Below the pieces are notes generated by a model. It saw only the letters and a list, made by a program, of their open reading frames with translations. It did no database searches and had not been told where the DNA came from. Of a stretch of DNA of 9,835 nucleotides, positions 1 to 6,822 are shown one piece after another (position 1 is the first letter of the stretch; every line of letters starts with the position of its first letter). Location of the stretch: contig JANTGL010000081.1 of NCBI GenBank assembly GCA_024762915.1, positions 1 to 9,835 on the forward strand. Reading direction: 5' to 3'. The position numbers were made by a program, and so were the translations under genes. The DNA comes from Bacteroidales bacterium. GTDB taxonomy: Bacteria; Bacteroidota; Bacteroidia; Bacteroidales; JAADGE01.

Positions 1-890
1 GCTGCATAAGCACGTCCCACACGCCACATATTCATTTCAAAACGGTCTCCCACATATTCTGCAACAGCTTTTGATGTTCTGATATCTTGAAGGAATTTTC
101 CCGATTCATTTTTATAATAATCGGCTAAAACGGCAATCATTATATCGGGTGAAATAAATTTTGCATTTTCATCCGTAAACATTACACGGTCGGCATCACC
201 GTCAAAAATAATTCCGATATCGGCATGTTCTTTTTTAACCAAATTTTGTAAATCAACAATATTTTCAGGAATAAGCGGATTGGCTTCGTGATTGGGAAAT
301 GTGCCGTCGAGTTCATCAAAAATATAACTTGGCTTATTGCCGAGTAAATCCTTTATTAGTAATGCTGCCATTCCGTTTGAACAATCAATCGCAACATTTA
401 AATCTGAAATATTGGGTACGTATGTTTTAAGGAAATTTAAATACTCTTCTTTTTGATCGTATTCAATTATTTTTCCTCTGTTTTTGTTTACGGAAACCGG
501 TTCGGATTTCATCATTTTTTCCAAATCTTTCAAACCGCTGTCGTAACCAACCGGTAAAGCATTTGTGCGGGAAATTTTCATCCCGTTATATTGTTTGGCA
601 TTGTGTGAAGCCGTAATCATCACGGAAGCATCGAAATGATGTTTAGCTGTTATAAAATAAACCATCGGTGTGGTTGAAAGGCCGAGATTGTATACATCGG
701 CACCGGCATCATTTATCCCTTTGCTTAAATAGTCAAAAATTTCGGGAGAAGAAACTCTGACGTCTTTTCCGACAAGAATTTTTTTTGTGTTTAATAATTT
801 CGGTAAAAAAAAGCCGACTTTGTAGGCATCTTCTTTATTAAAATCTTCATTGTAAATACCTCTGATATCGTATGCGTGAAAAGCTTTCAT
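1..890 (-). CDS. manB: Phosphomannomutase/phosphoglucomutase, N-terminal 296 residues (partial at window edge)
   Basis: Alpha-D-phosphohexomutase that would interconvert hexose 6-phosphate and 1-phosphate (mannose and/or glucose), feeding nucleotide-sugar synthesis for envelope polysaccharides in the cytoplasm. The frame is open from the ATG at 888-890 to the window edge. The protein starts MKAFHAYDIRGIYNED, the usual start of the family. The catalytic phosphoserine loop TASHN is at residues 93-97 (Ser95), and the magnesium-binding loop DGDADR is at 230-235 (Asp230, Asp232, Asp234). Family members are usually about 450-470 residues, so domain 4 and the sugar-binding GE.SGH loop lie outside the window. 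Near the cut, residues read MWRVGRAYAA where Pseudomonas PMM/PGM, as I recall it, has MWKTGHSLIK, so the substrate-contacting His appears replaced by Arg. Which sugar is preferred cannot be told from this part. A TAnnTTTG promoter lies just upstream. Family assignment is secure; the symbol is by analogy. Confidence 0.93.
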   Translation of the reverse strand, partial: MKAFHAYDIRGIYNEDFNKEDAYKVGFFLPKLLNTKKILVGKDVRVSSPEIFDYLSKGINDAGADVYNLGLSTTPMVYFITAKHHFDASVMITASHNAKQYNGMKISRTNALPVGYDSGLKDLEKMMKSEPVSVNKNRGKIIEYDQKEEYLNFLKTYVPNISDLNVAIDCSNGMAALLIKDLLGNKPSYIFDELDGTFPNHEANPLIPENIVDLQNLVKKEHADIGIIFDGDADRVMFTDENAKFISPDIMIAVLADYYKNESGKFLQDIRTSKAVAEYVGDRFEMNMWRVGRAYA

Positions 891-917
891 AATATTAAAA
901 TTTATTAAAATACAGGG

Positions 918-925
918 CAAAGATA
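918..925 (-). promoter_or_regulatory. Bacteroidota -7 element for the mutase gene
   Basis: On the minus strand this reads TATCTTTG, an exact match to the TAnnTTTG element of Bacteroidota housekeeping promoters. It lies 28 bp before the ATG, which predicts a leader of about 20 nt. A loose TTTA at about 944-947 sits at the right distance for the -33 element. It shares the 184-bp gap 891-1074 with the divergent promoter of the next gene. No start site is demonstrated. Confidence 0.5.
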
Positions 926-1024
926 TTATTTTTTATCGCTTTTAAACTTGAAATTTATATGTTTTCCGTATATATTTTCGGAATTTTTTCATGATTTAAC
1001 TTGTTGTTTTAAAATCAAATTATA

Positions 1025-1032
1025 TACATTTG
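1025..1032 (+). promoter_or_regulatory. Bacteroidota promoter for the small beta-barrel gene
   Basis: TACATTTG matches TAnnTTTG. A TTG at 1004-1006 lies 18 bp upstream, the spacing expected for the -33 element, so both halves of the Bacteroidota promoter are present. The predicted leader is about 35 nt before the ATG at 1075 and is AT-rich without a clear Shine-Dalgarno, as usual for highly expressed genes of this phylum. Confidence 0.55.
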
Positions 1033-1074
1033 CGTTCCGAATTAATAATTATAAACTAATTAAAACCAAAAATT

Positions 1075-1596
1075 ATGATTAAGAAACTATTTTTAGCAGT
1101 TGCTGTTGTTTTTTTTACTTCAAGCATGTTTTCACAAAATTTTGCAAAAGGGGATAAAGCCCTTAATGTCGGAATCGGACTCGGATGGTCAAGTTATGTA
1201 ACTTCCCTTTCTCCTATTCCTTCTTTTAATGCCAGTTTTGAAGCCGGTATTGTTGATATTCCGAATGTCGGTGTAATCGGCGTAGGCGGTTTCGGCGGTT
1301 TCAGATTTTCGCCTTATACAGGAGGTGTTTATACAAACACAATTGTTGCTGCACGCGGTGTTTTTCATTTTCAGTTTTTTGATACCGGAGATTTTGATTT
1401 ATATGCCGGTGTTCATACCGGAATAGGTTTTACAAGTTGGAATTACACGGATAACTTTTATGATTCTACAAATTCTTATTTTGTAGATGATGTTTTTGCC
1501 GGTGCCAGATGGATGAAAAACAATAAATTCGGCTTTTTTGCAGAACTCGGATACGGGATTTCATATCTTAAAGCCGGTGCTGTTTTTAAGTTCTGA
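1075..1596 (+). CDS. Small secreted outer-membrane beta-barrel protein
   Basis: A 173-residue protein with a clear Sec signal peptide: MIKK, a hydrophobic core at residues 5-17, and probable cleavage after Ser20 (MFS|Q). The mature part alternates polar and hydrophobic residues with many Gly and aromatic residues (for example VGVIGVGGFGGFRF). It ends in Phe (AGAVFKF), the C-terminal aromatic signal recognised by the BAM machinery. This fits a small 6-8 strand outer-membrane barrel of the kind annotated in Bacteroidota as outer membrane beta-barrel protein. No catalytic motif is visible and no substrate or role can be assigned. It is transcribed alone from its own promoter, divergent from the mutase, and stops 24 bp before a large inverted-repeat element that may end its transcript. 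Confidence 0.8.
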   Translation: MIKKLFLAVAVVFFTSSMFSQNFAKGDKALNVGIGLGWSSYVTSLSPIPSFNASFEAGIVDIPNVGVIGVGGFGGFRFSPYTGGVYTNTIVAARGVFHFQFFDTGDFDLYAGVHTGIGFTSWNYTDNFYDSTNSYFVDDVFAGARWMKNNKFGFFAELGYGISYLKAGAVFKF

Positions 1597-1620
1597 AAAT
1601 AAATTAACTTTAATACAATG

Positions 1621-1747
1621 AGGCTGTCTGAAAAGTAGCTTTTTGTCATTCTGAATTTATTTAAGAATCTTTATTTCGAAATATCGATTTTATAAGATTC
1701 TGAAATAAATTCAGAATGACAGCTGATTAATATTTTTTAGACAGCCT
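1621..1747. repeat. 127-bp nested inverted-repeat element (MITE-like or bidirectional terminator)
   Basis: The outer ends are exact 9-bp inverted copies, AGGCTGTCT at 1621-1629 and AGACAGCCT at 1739-1747. An AGCT pair (1637-1640 and 1721-1724) comes next. The inner arms 1645-1671 and 1694-1720 are complementary over 27 bp with one mismatch (around 1663), starting GTCATTCTGAATTTATTT. The 22-bp loop contains the 12-bp perfect palindrome TATTTCGAAATA (1672-1683). An eight-T run follows at 1747-1754. The element occupies the gap between two convergent genes, so it could terminate transcription from both sides. Its size, terminal repeats and lack of a coding frame also fit a short non-autonomous mobile element or dispersed palindromic repeat. 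I see no target-site duplication and no second copy in this window. Confidence 0.7.
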
Positions 1748-1768
1748 TTTTTTTATTCTTTAAGATAA

Positions 1769-2236
1769 TTATCTTAAATCAAATTTTTGCCACCCGGAAT
1801 CCGGATCATTGCCTTTAACGTCCAAACCGGCATAAAACAACCATTCATGATTGGCAAAATGTCCGTTGTATGAAGGAACAGCACTTGCATCCAATTTAAT
1901 ATCAATATTCCAATTATAAGTTTGATTGGCTTCTAATTTTTGAGTTTCCGCAACAATAAATTCTTTTTTGGGAAATCGGTCATTTGAAAGTGTTAAACCG
2001 AAGTTTGCAACTTCCCTCAAATTTTGAGGAAGTGAATTCTTGGGAATATCAATTTTCTCAACACTTTTAACCCAAAGATATACTTTTTTTACCTCAAGCG
2101 GATTGTCTTTAACTTCTGCATTTATTGTAATATTAAGAGTTTCCTTAATATCATTGCCGTTTACAAAAACAGTAATTTTTGCACCGCCGCCCGTTAATTT
2201 ACTGACAGCACCTTTTAATTTATTTAAAAAACCCAT
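1769..2236 (-). CDS. Predicted arrestin-like (Spo0M-type) beta-sandwich protein, function unknown
   Basis: A 155-residue protein with no signal peptide or membrane segment, so probably cytosolic. It begins with a short amphipathic stretch (MGFLNKLKGAVSKLTGGG), then an all-beta pattern with a long exposed strand pair at about residues 20-60. The C-terminal signature, about residues 121-154, is PSYNGHFANHEWLF followed by AGLDVKGNDPDSGWQKF. This resembles the last strands of arrestin/Spo0M-type domains, where a P.Y.G....W segment is followed by a small-residue-rich strand and a DP..W motif. That link is by pattern only and is tentative. It starts 10 bp after the stop of kbp on the same strand and has no promoter of its own, so the two are almost certainly one transcript. 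A partnership with Kbp is inference. Confidence 0.5.
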   Translation of the reverse strand: MGFLNKLKGAVSKLTGGGAKITVFVNGNDIKETLNITINAEVKDNPLEVKKVYLWVKSVEKIDIPKNSLPQNLREVANFGLTLSNDRFPKKEFIVAETQKLEANQTYNWNIDIKLDASAVPSYNGHFANHEWLFYAGLDVKGNDPDSGWQKFDLR

Positions 2237-2246
2237 AATTTTATAT

Positions 2247-2699
2247 TTAAGAAAGTTTGGGAATTCTTAATGCTTGTCCCGGATAAATTAAATCCGGATT
2301 TTTCAGCATCGGTTGATTCGCTTCAAAAAGAATTTTATATTTCATCGGGTCACCGTATACGGCTTTTGCTATTTTACTTAAAGAATCACCTTTTTTTACG
2401 GTATATAATTCAGGTTCGGTGCCGTCAACAATTTCTCCGCTTTCTGATTCTATGGCAATAAAATCTTCAACTTTTGAAATTCCGTCAACATTTCCGATTC
2501 CGACAATTACTTTTTCCTTTACGGCAGGATCTTTTACTTTCCCCCAAACAGAAGCTTTTTCTCCTTCAACTTCAATTTTCAATCCGTCAATATCAAGATT
2601 AAATCTTTTGATAATGCCTTCCATGAATTTAGCTTTTTGCTCGTCAGAAACACCTTTTGGTTTTTCTCCGGCATCTTTAAAAAATGAAAATAGTCCCAT
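2247..2699 (-). CDS. kbp: Kbp/YgaU-type potassium-binding protein (BON + LysM domains)
   Basis: A 150-residue cytosolic protein matching Escherichia coli Kbp (formerly YgaU, 149 aa) in length, domain order and key strings. It has an N-terminal MGLFSFFKDAGEK helix, a BON domain at about residues 24-84 (with VGIGNVDGISKVED), and a LysM domain at about 98-147 (YTVKKGDSLSKIAKAVYGD, then FEANQPMLKNPDLIYPGQ and LRIP). E. coli Kbp binds potassium ions selectively and is needed for normal growth at high external potassium. Lack of a signal peptide argues against a peptidoglycan-facing role despite the LysM domain. It is the first gene of a two-gene unit with the arrestin-like protein and is divergent from ftsK. 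A TATCTTTG promoter element lies about 30 bp upstream of the ATG. Confidence 0.9.
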   Translation of the reverse strand: MGLFSFFKDAGEKPKGVSDEQKAKFMEGIIKRFNLDIDGLKIEVEGEKASVWGKVKDPAVKEKVIVGIGNVDGISKVEDFIAIESESGEIVDGTEPELYTVKKGDSLSKIAKAVYGDPMKYKILFEANQPMLKNPDLIYPGQALRIPKLS

Positions 2700-2728
2700 A
2701 ATGTTATATTTTTTAATTAATTATTTTA

Positions 2729-2736
2729 CAAAGATA
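2729..2736 (-). promoter_or_regulatory. Bacteroidota -7 element for the kbp unit
   Basis: The minus strand reads TATCTTTG, an exact TAnnTTTG match, 29 bp before the kbp ATG. Only a weak TTTA at about 2755-2758 stands in for the -33 element. It would drive kbp and the downstream arrestin-like gene together. Confidence 0.5.
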
Positions 2737-2814
2737 GCTTTATTTTTTGAAAAATAAATGTTTTGATTTGTCCCTTCTGTTTCTTTTTTAGTCGTTATGT
2801 TTAAGAAAAAACTA

Positions 2815-2822
2815 TATCTTTG
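2815..2822 (+). promoter_or_regulatory. Bacteroidota -7 element for ftsK
   Basis: TATCTTTG, an exact TAnnTTTG match, lies 24 bp before the ftsK ATG at 2847, giving a predicted leader of about 15-20 nt. No convincing -33 TTG is seen at the expected distance. It lies back to back with the kbp promoter in the 147-bp gap 2700-2846. Confidence 0.5.
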
Positions 2823-2846
2823 TGTGTTTGATAAATATATATATTA

Positions 2847-5399
2847 ATGGCAAAAAAAACGAGTAAAAAAAGAACAAGTAAATCTAAATCAGGACCCGTA
2901 AAAAAACAGATTCAAAAAAAAGTAAATGACAGAAAATTCAGAACTTGGTGGGGAATGTTTTTTATCCTTTTATCCGTATTGTTTCTAATCTCTTTTTCAT
3001 CTTTTTTAAATACTTGGGAACAAGATCAAGATATTTTGGATTTGGGATGGTTTGATTATATTTTTAATACCCATGTTAATACCGAAAATGTTGTCGGTAA
3101 AGTCGGCTTGTTTTTTTCGGATATATTTGTATATCAGTGGTTTGGCATTGCTTCGTTTTTGTTTGTTATATTGTTTTTTGTTTTGGGTTTGAAATCATTG
3201 GGATTCTATAAAAAAAGTTTTTTGAACCTTCTTAAAAATATAACATTTATTATTTTTTGGGCTTCAATTACCGTTTCTTTAATTTTCGGAAATCAAAATC
3301 CGATTTTGGGAGGTAAATTCGGTTATGAAATCCATCTTTGGTTAAAATCATTTCTCGGTGTTTTTGGTGAAGCAACGATTCTTATTATTACGGCTTTAGG
3401 ATTTTTAATGTTGACAATTGATGGATTTAATCAGAAATTAAAACTGCTGTATGATCGGCTTGTGAGTAACATACATTTAAAAGGCATAAAATTTCCGAAA
3501 TTTAATATTGCCGAAAAACTCTTTAAGGAAGAAGAATCGGAGATTATTGACGGAAATGAGAATCGAAAAAAATCCGGTTCAAAAAAACACGATATTAAGA
3601 AAAACGAAAAATCAATTATTTTTGATTTAAATGAAGATGACGGAGAAGGAAAAATAAAAGTGACCGAAAAAAAGAATTATAAATTGACGGATGACGGAAA
3701 AAAAATTGAAAATGATTTTGGTTTTGAGGTCGAGCATACAAATAAGAATGAAAATATACCTACGAATAATAAACCGGAAAATATTACCGGTTATACAGAA
3801 AAAGAGATTAATAAAATAGATGTTGATCAATTGTCTCTGGATGTTACGGAAAATAAGGATATTCTTTCGGAGAAGATATCGGACCATCATTTTGTAAATT
3901 ATGATCCGACTTTGGATTTAGAGAATTTTAAACTGCCTTCAATTGACCTTTTAGAAGATCATCAAGCGGGGAACCCCGAAGTTACTAAGGAAGAATTATT
4001 GAAGAATAAAAATCGTATTGTAGAGACCTTAAAGCATTACAAAATTGAAATAGTAAAAATTAAAGCAACCATCGGTCCTACACTCACATTGTATGAAATA
4101 GTTCCTGTTCCCGGAGTTCGAATATCAAAAATTAAAAATTTGGAAGATGATATTGCTTTAAGTTTGGCTGCTCACGGAATTCGGATTATTGCTCCCATGC
4201 CAGGCAGAGGTACGATTGGGATTGAAGTGCCTAATGAAAAGCCCGATATTGTTTCGTTTAAATCCGTTATTAAATCCGCTGCATTTCAAGAATCTAAAAT
4301 GGAATTGCCGATTGCTTTAGGAAAAACCATTTCGAATGAATCATTTGTATTTGATTTGGCAAAAATGCCGCATATTTTGGTTGCCGGTGCAACAGGACAG
4401 GGGAAATCCGTGGGATTAAATGCAATGATTGCTTCTTTACTTTATAAAAAACATCCTTCACAATTGAAATTCGTAATGGTTGATCCTAAAAAAGTTGAAC
4501 TTACGATGTATGAACGACTGGAGAATCATTATTTAGCGACTTTACCGGATGCGGAAGAACCGATTATTACCGATAACCAGAAAGTTGTACATACCGTAAA
4601 TTCATTAAATATAGAAATGGATAATCGGTATCAACTTTTGAAAAAAGCAAAATGTAAGAATATAAAAGAATATAATAAGAAGTTTATATCCAGACAGTTA
4701 AATCCTGAAAAAGGGCATAAATATATGCCTTATATTGTTTTGGTTATTGATGAATTTGCTGATTTAATAATGACAGCCGGAAAAGAAATCGAATTGCCGA
4801 TTGCTCGTTTGGCTCAATTAGCACGTGCTATCGGTATCCATTTGATTGTAGCAACACAAAGACCTTCAACGAATATTATTACCGGTGTAATTAAAGCTAA
4901 TTTTCCGGCAAGGGTTGCTTTCAGGGTTGCTTCCATGATTGATTCCAGAACTATTTTAGACAGTCCGGGTGCAAACCGTCTGATTGGTCGCGGTGATATG
5001 CTTATAACACAGGGTAGTGACTTAATTCGCTTGCAATGTGCTTTTATTGATACTCCTGAACTTGAACATATAACTGAGTATATTGAGCATCAGCAATCGT
5101 ATCCCATGCCGTTTTTATTACCCGAACCTGAAGCAAATGAAGATGATATTCCCGGAGCTGTAGATTTAGGTCATCGAGATGAATTATTTGAAGATGCCGC
5201 AAAGATAATTGTAATGAATCAACAGGGTTCTACTTCATTAATACAGAGAAAATTATCGATAGGATATAATCGTGCCGGCAGAATTGTAGATCAATTGGAA
5301 GCAGCCGGAATTATCGGTCCGTCAAAAGGCAGCAAAGCCAGAGATGTTTTTATCACCGATGAATATTCACTTAAAGAATTATTGGAATCCTTGCCTTAA
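2847..5399 (+). CDS. ftsK: DNA translocase FtsK
   Basis: Septum-anchored hexameric ATPase that pumps DNA during division, clearing chromosome termini and activating XerCD recombination at dif. The 850 residues show every expected part: a Lys-rich start (1-32); four membrane segments at about 34-54, 97-117, 131-148 and 173-192; a charged low-complexity linker (about 200-365); then the motor. The motor has Walker A GATGQGKS at 514-521, Walker B VLVIDEFADL with Asp635 and Glu636, and the conserved ATQRPSTNIITGVIKANFPAR stretch in two parts around 669-689. The C-terminal winged-helix gamma domain (about 783-838, GSTSLIQRKLSIGYNRAGR onward) reads orienting DNA sequences. The linker is short compared with that of gammaproteobacterial FtsK (over 1300 aa), normal for Bacteroidota. 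lolA follows on the same strand after 119 bp, an arrangement also found in other bacteria. Confidence 0.98.
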   Translation: MAKKTSKKRTSKSKSGPVKKQIQKKVNDRKFRTWWGMFFILLSVLFLISFSSFLNTWEQDQDILDLGWFDYIFNTHVNTENVVGKVGLFFSDIFVYQWFGIASFLFVILFFVLGLKSLGFYKKSFLNLLKNITFIIFWASITVSLIFGNQNPILGGKFGYEIHLWLKSFLGVFGEATILIITALGFLMLTIDGFNQKLKLLYDRLVSNIHLKGIKFPKFNIAEKLFKEEESEIIDGNENRKKSGSKKHDIKKNEKSIIFDLNEDDGEGKIKVTEKKNYKLTDDGKKIENDFGFEVEHTNKNENIPTNNKPENITGYTEKEINKIDVDQLSLDVTENKDILSEKISDHHFVNYDPTLDLENFKLPSIDLLEDHQAGNPEVTKEELLKNKNRIVETLKHYKIEIVKIKATIGPTLTLYEIVPVPGVRISKIKNLEDDIALSLAAHGIRIIAPMPGRGTIGIEVPNEKPDIVSFKSVIKSAAFQESKMELPIALGKTISNESFVFDLAKMPHILVAGATGQGKSVGLNAMIASLLYKKHPSQLKFVMVDPKKVELTMYERLENHYLATLPDAEEPIITDNQKVVHTVNSLNIEMDNRYQLLKKAKCKNIKEYNKKFISRQLNPEKGHKYMPYIVLVIDEFADLIMTAGKEIELPIARLAQLARAIGIHLIVATQRPSTNIITGVIKANFPARVAFRVASMIDSRTILDSPGANRLIGRGDMLITQGSDLIRLQCAFIDTPELEHITEYIEHQQSYPMPFLLPEPEANEDDIPGAVDLGHRDELFEDAAKIIVMNQQGSTSLIQRKLSIGYNRAGRIVDQLEAAGIIGPSKGSKARDVFITDEYSLKELLESLP

Positions 5400-5446
5400 A
5401 AAAACAGACTTCAATTATATTAAAATGAGATACGGATTATTCCGGC

Positions 5447-5497
5447 TATACCTAAACCCCGGTTTTTACGTTCTAATGTCGGTATACTTTTTGTTTT
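5447..5497 (+). terminator. Possible weak hairpin with T-rich tail between ftsK and lolA
   Basis: TATACC (5447-5452) and GGTATA (5481-5486) are inverted copies, with a nested AAACCCCGGTTT block (5454-5465) that can fold on itself. The second arm is followed by CTTTTTGTTTT. This could be an attenuator or partial terminator in the 119-bp ftsK-lolA gap. The arms are only 6 bp and far apart, so support is weak. No good TAnnTTTG promoter for lolA is seen here, so lolA may depend on read-through from ftsK. Confidence 0.25.
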
Positions 5498-5518
5498 AAT
5501 AGAATCAAAACCTAAATC

Positions 5519-6184
5519 ATGAAAAAAAAACAATTTTTAATTATTTTGCTGTCTTTTATATTTTCCGTATCTTATGCACAAGTTGACTTGGTAAAAGATC
5601 CTGCTGCTAAGAAGATTTTGGATGCTTTTTCAAAAAAAGCGTCTCAAAGTAAAGGAGTCAGAATTAAATTTTCTTATACAACCGATAATCGACAAAATGA
5701 TTATCATGATACTCAAAAGGGCTATATTTTTCTTGAAGGACAAAAATTTAAAGTCATCATTCCTAAAACAGAAATTATTTCTGACGGAAAAACTGTATGG
5801 ACATACATGAAAGAGGATAATGAAGTGACACTTTCCGAAACCGATACTTCGGAAGTTTCAATTTTTAATCCCGGCAAATTATTTACGGCTTATAAGCAGG
5901 GTTTTAAATACTTATTAATCGGTGAAGAAACCATTGAAAGTATTAAGTATCATGTTATTGATTTATATCCTGAAGATACTGATAATAGTCCGTATTCAAT
6001 TATCAGATTAAAAATAAATAAAACAACGGATGAAATTTATTCCGTAAAAACATCGGGGAAATCCGGAGTTGATTATACATTCCAAGTTGCTGAATATAAG
6101 CCGAATATTTCAATTCCTGAAGGGTTGTTTAAATTTGATCAATCCAAATATCCGGATGATATTGAGATTACGGATATGAGATAA
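5519..6184 (+). CDS. lolA: Outer-membrane lipoprotein carrier protein LolA-like
   Basis: Periplasmic chaperone that takes lipoproteins released by the inner-membrane LolCDE transporter and delivers them to the outer membrane. The 221-residue protein has a Sec signal peptide (MKKK, hydrophobic core 6-17, cleavage after Ala20 in SYA|Q). The mature part follows the LolA half-barrel pattern: DPAAKKILDAFSKKA, then strands ending GYIFLEGQKFKVIIP, a SDGKTVWTYMKEDNEV turn (about residues 88-103), NPGKLFTAYKQGFKYLLIGE, and the C-terminal SIPEGLFKFDQSKYPD. Length is normal for the family. Gene order ftsK-lolA supports the call. Bacteroidota LolA proteins are divergent, so the carrier function is by family, and some paralogues may handle other lipids. 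Confidence 0.88.
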   Translation: MKKKQFLIILLSFIFSVSYAQVDLVKDPAAKKILDAFSKKASQSKGVRIKFSYTTDNRQNDYHDTQKGYIFLEGQKFKVIIPKTEIISDGKTVWTYMKEDNEVTLSETDTSEVSIFNPGKLFTAYKQGFKYLLIGEETIESIKYHVIDLYPEDTDNSPYSIIRLKINKTTDEIYSVKTSGKSGVDYTFQVAEYKPNISIPEGLFKFDQSKYPDDIEITDMR

Positions 6185-6195
6185 TTGTTTTTTTG

Positions 6196-6203
6196 TATCT
6201 TTG
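6196..6203 (+). promoter_or_regulatory. Bacteroidota -7 element for the response-regulator gene
   Basis: TATCTTTG, an exact TAnnTTTG match, begins 12 bp after the lolA stop and lies 53 bp before the ATG at 6257. No clear -33 TTG is present at the expected spacing. It suggests the receiver gene can be transcribed separately from lolA. Confidence 0.45.
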
Positions 6204-6256
6204 TATTTATAAAATATTGTTTATATTTACATGTTAATTAATTTTTTCTTAGAAAA

Positions 6257-6643
6257 ATGAGCAAAGCGAAAATACTCATCGTTGAAGATGACAATATGTT
6301 ATGTACTGTTTTTGAAATGTTTCTTGAAGAATTAGGATATGAACATTGCGGTACGGTTGCATCCGGGGAAGATGCTTTAACGCATCTTGAAAATAAACAA
6401 CCGAATTTAATTCTGATGGATATTCATCTGAAAGGAGAAATTGACGGCATTGAAACAGCAAAACGAATCCTTGAGAAATACAATATTCCGATTATTTATA
6501 TTTCCGGTGACAGTGATTTAAATACGGCTATTCGTGCGGTATTAAAAAATACATACGGGTTTATGACAAAACCGGTATATAAAGACAGTTTGGAATTAAA
6601 TATTGAATTTGCTCTTCATAAACATAAACTGCTTAATAATTAA
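6257..6643 (+). CDS. Single-domain response regulator (receiver only)
   Basis: A 128-residue CheY-like receiver domain with nothing after it. The active-site set is complete: acidic pair Asp11/Asp12 (VEDDN), phosphoacceptor Asp55 (LMDIHLKG), Ser83 in the Thr/Ser switch position (YISGDSD), Phe102 at the aromatic switch and Lys105 (TKP). It should therefore accept phosphate from a histidine kinase. No output domain and no kinase gene is present nearby, so it is an orphan that would act by protein-protein contact or in a phosphorelay. The DIHLKGEIDGIETA pattern is common in Bacteroidota receivers that pair with hybrid kinases or LytTR regulators. It has its own promoter motif; the link to lolA or the following amidohydrolase may be only positional. 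Confidence 0.93.
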   Translation: MSKAKILIVEDDNMLCTVFEMFLEELGYEHCGTVASGEDALTHLENKQPNLILMDIHLKGEIDGIETAKRILEKYNIPIIYISGDSDLNTAIRAVLKNTYGFMTKPVYKDSLELNIEFALHKHKLLNN

Positions 6644-6822
6644 CAAATTTTCAATTGATGCTTTTCTGATTAACGTTTTTTTCGGGTGTTTGAATTACAT
6701 TTAAAACAAAAAAAGTTTTGTGTTTATTTACAGATTTTGGCTAATTAATATGTTATCATAAATGCCGGAATTATTTTTTTAAGCATAGCGAAAATAAAAA
6801 GTTAATTGATTTTCAATAGATT
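6644..6822 (+). other. 179-bp noncoding gap before the amidohydrolase gene
   Basis: AT-rich gap with no open frame of note. ACAAAA and TTTTGT around AAAG (about 6705-6720) can form a short A/T-only hairpin that might weakly end the response-regulator transcript. I find no exact TAnnTTTG element ahead of the amidohydrolase, so its promoter is unresolved. Confidence 0.35.

Noticed and set aside
964..989. TTCCG/CGGAA hairpin with a following T run between the divergent mutase and barrel genes.
   Set aside because: The arms are 5 bp and the loop is 10 nt. No plus-strand gene ends before it, so a terminator makes no sense here; too weak to call an operator.
2419..2757. 112-codon plus-strand frame, plus related frames at 2040-2270 and 2270-2461.
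   Set aside because: They lie antisense over kbp and the arrestin-like gene, whose products are recognisable families; Ser/Phe/Pro-rich translations are typical of antisense shadows.
3627..3890. 87-codon minus-strand frame opposite the FtsK linker, hydrophobic and Ile/Phe-rich.
   Set aside because: It is the antisense of a Lys/Asn/Asp-rich low-complexity linker, which automatically yields a Phe/Ile/Leu-rich frame; no start signals or homology.
5482..5493. TATACTTTTTG as a lolA promoter.
   Set aside because: It does not match TAnnTTTG exactly and has no -33 TTG at the right distance.
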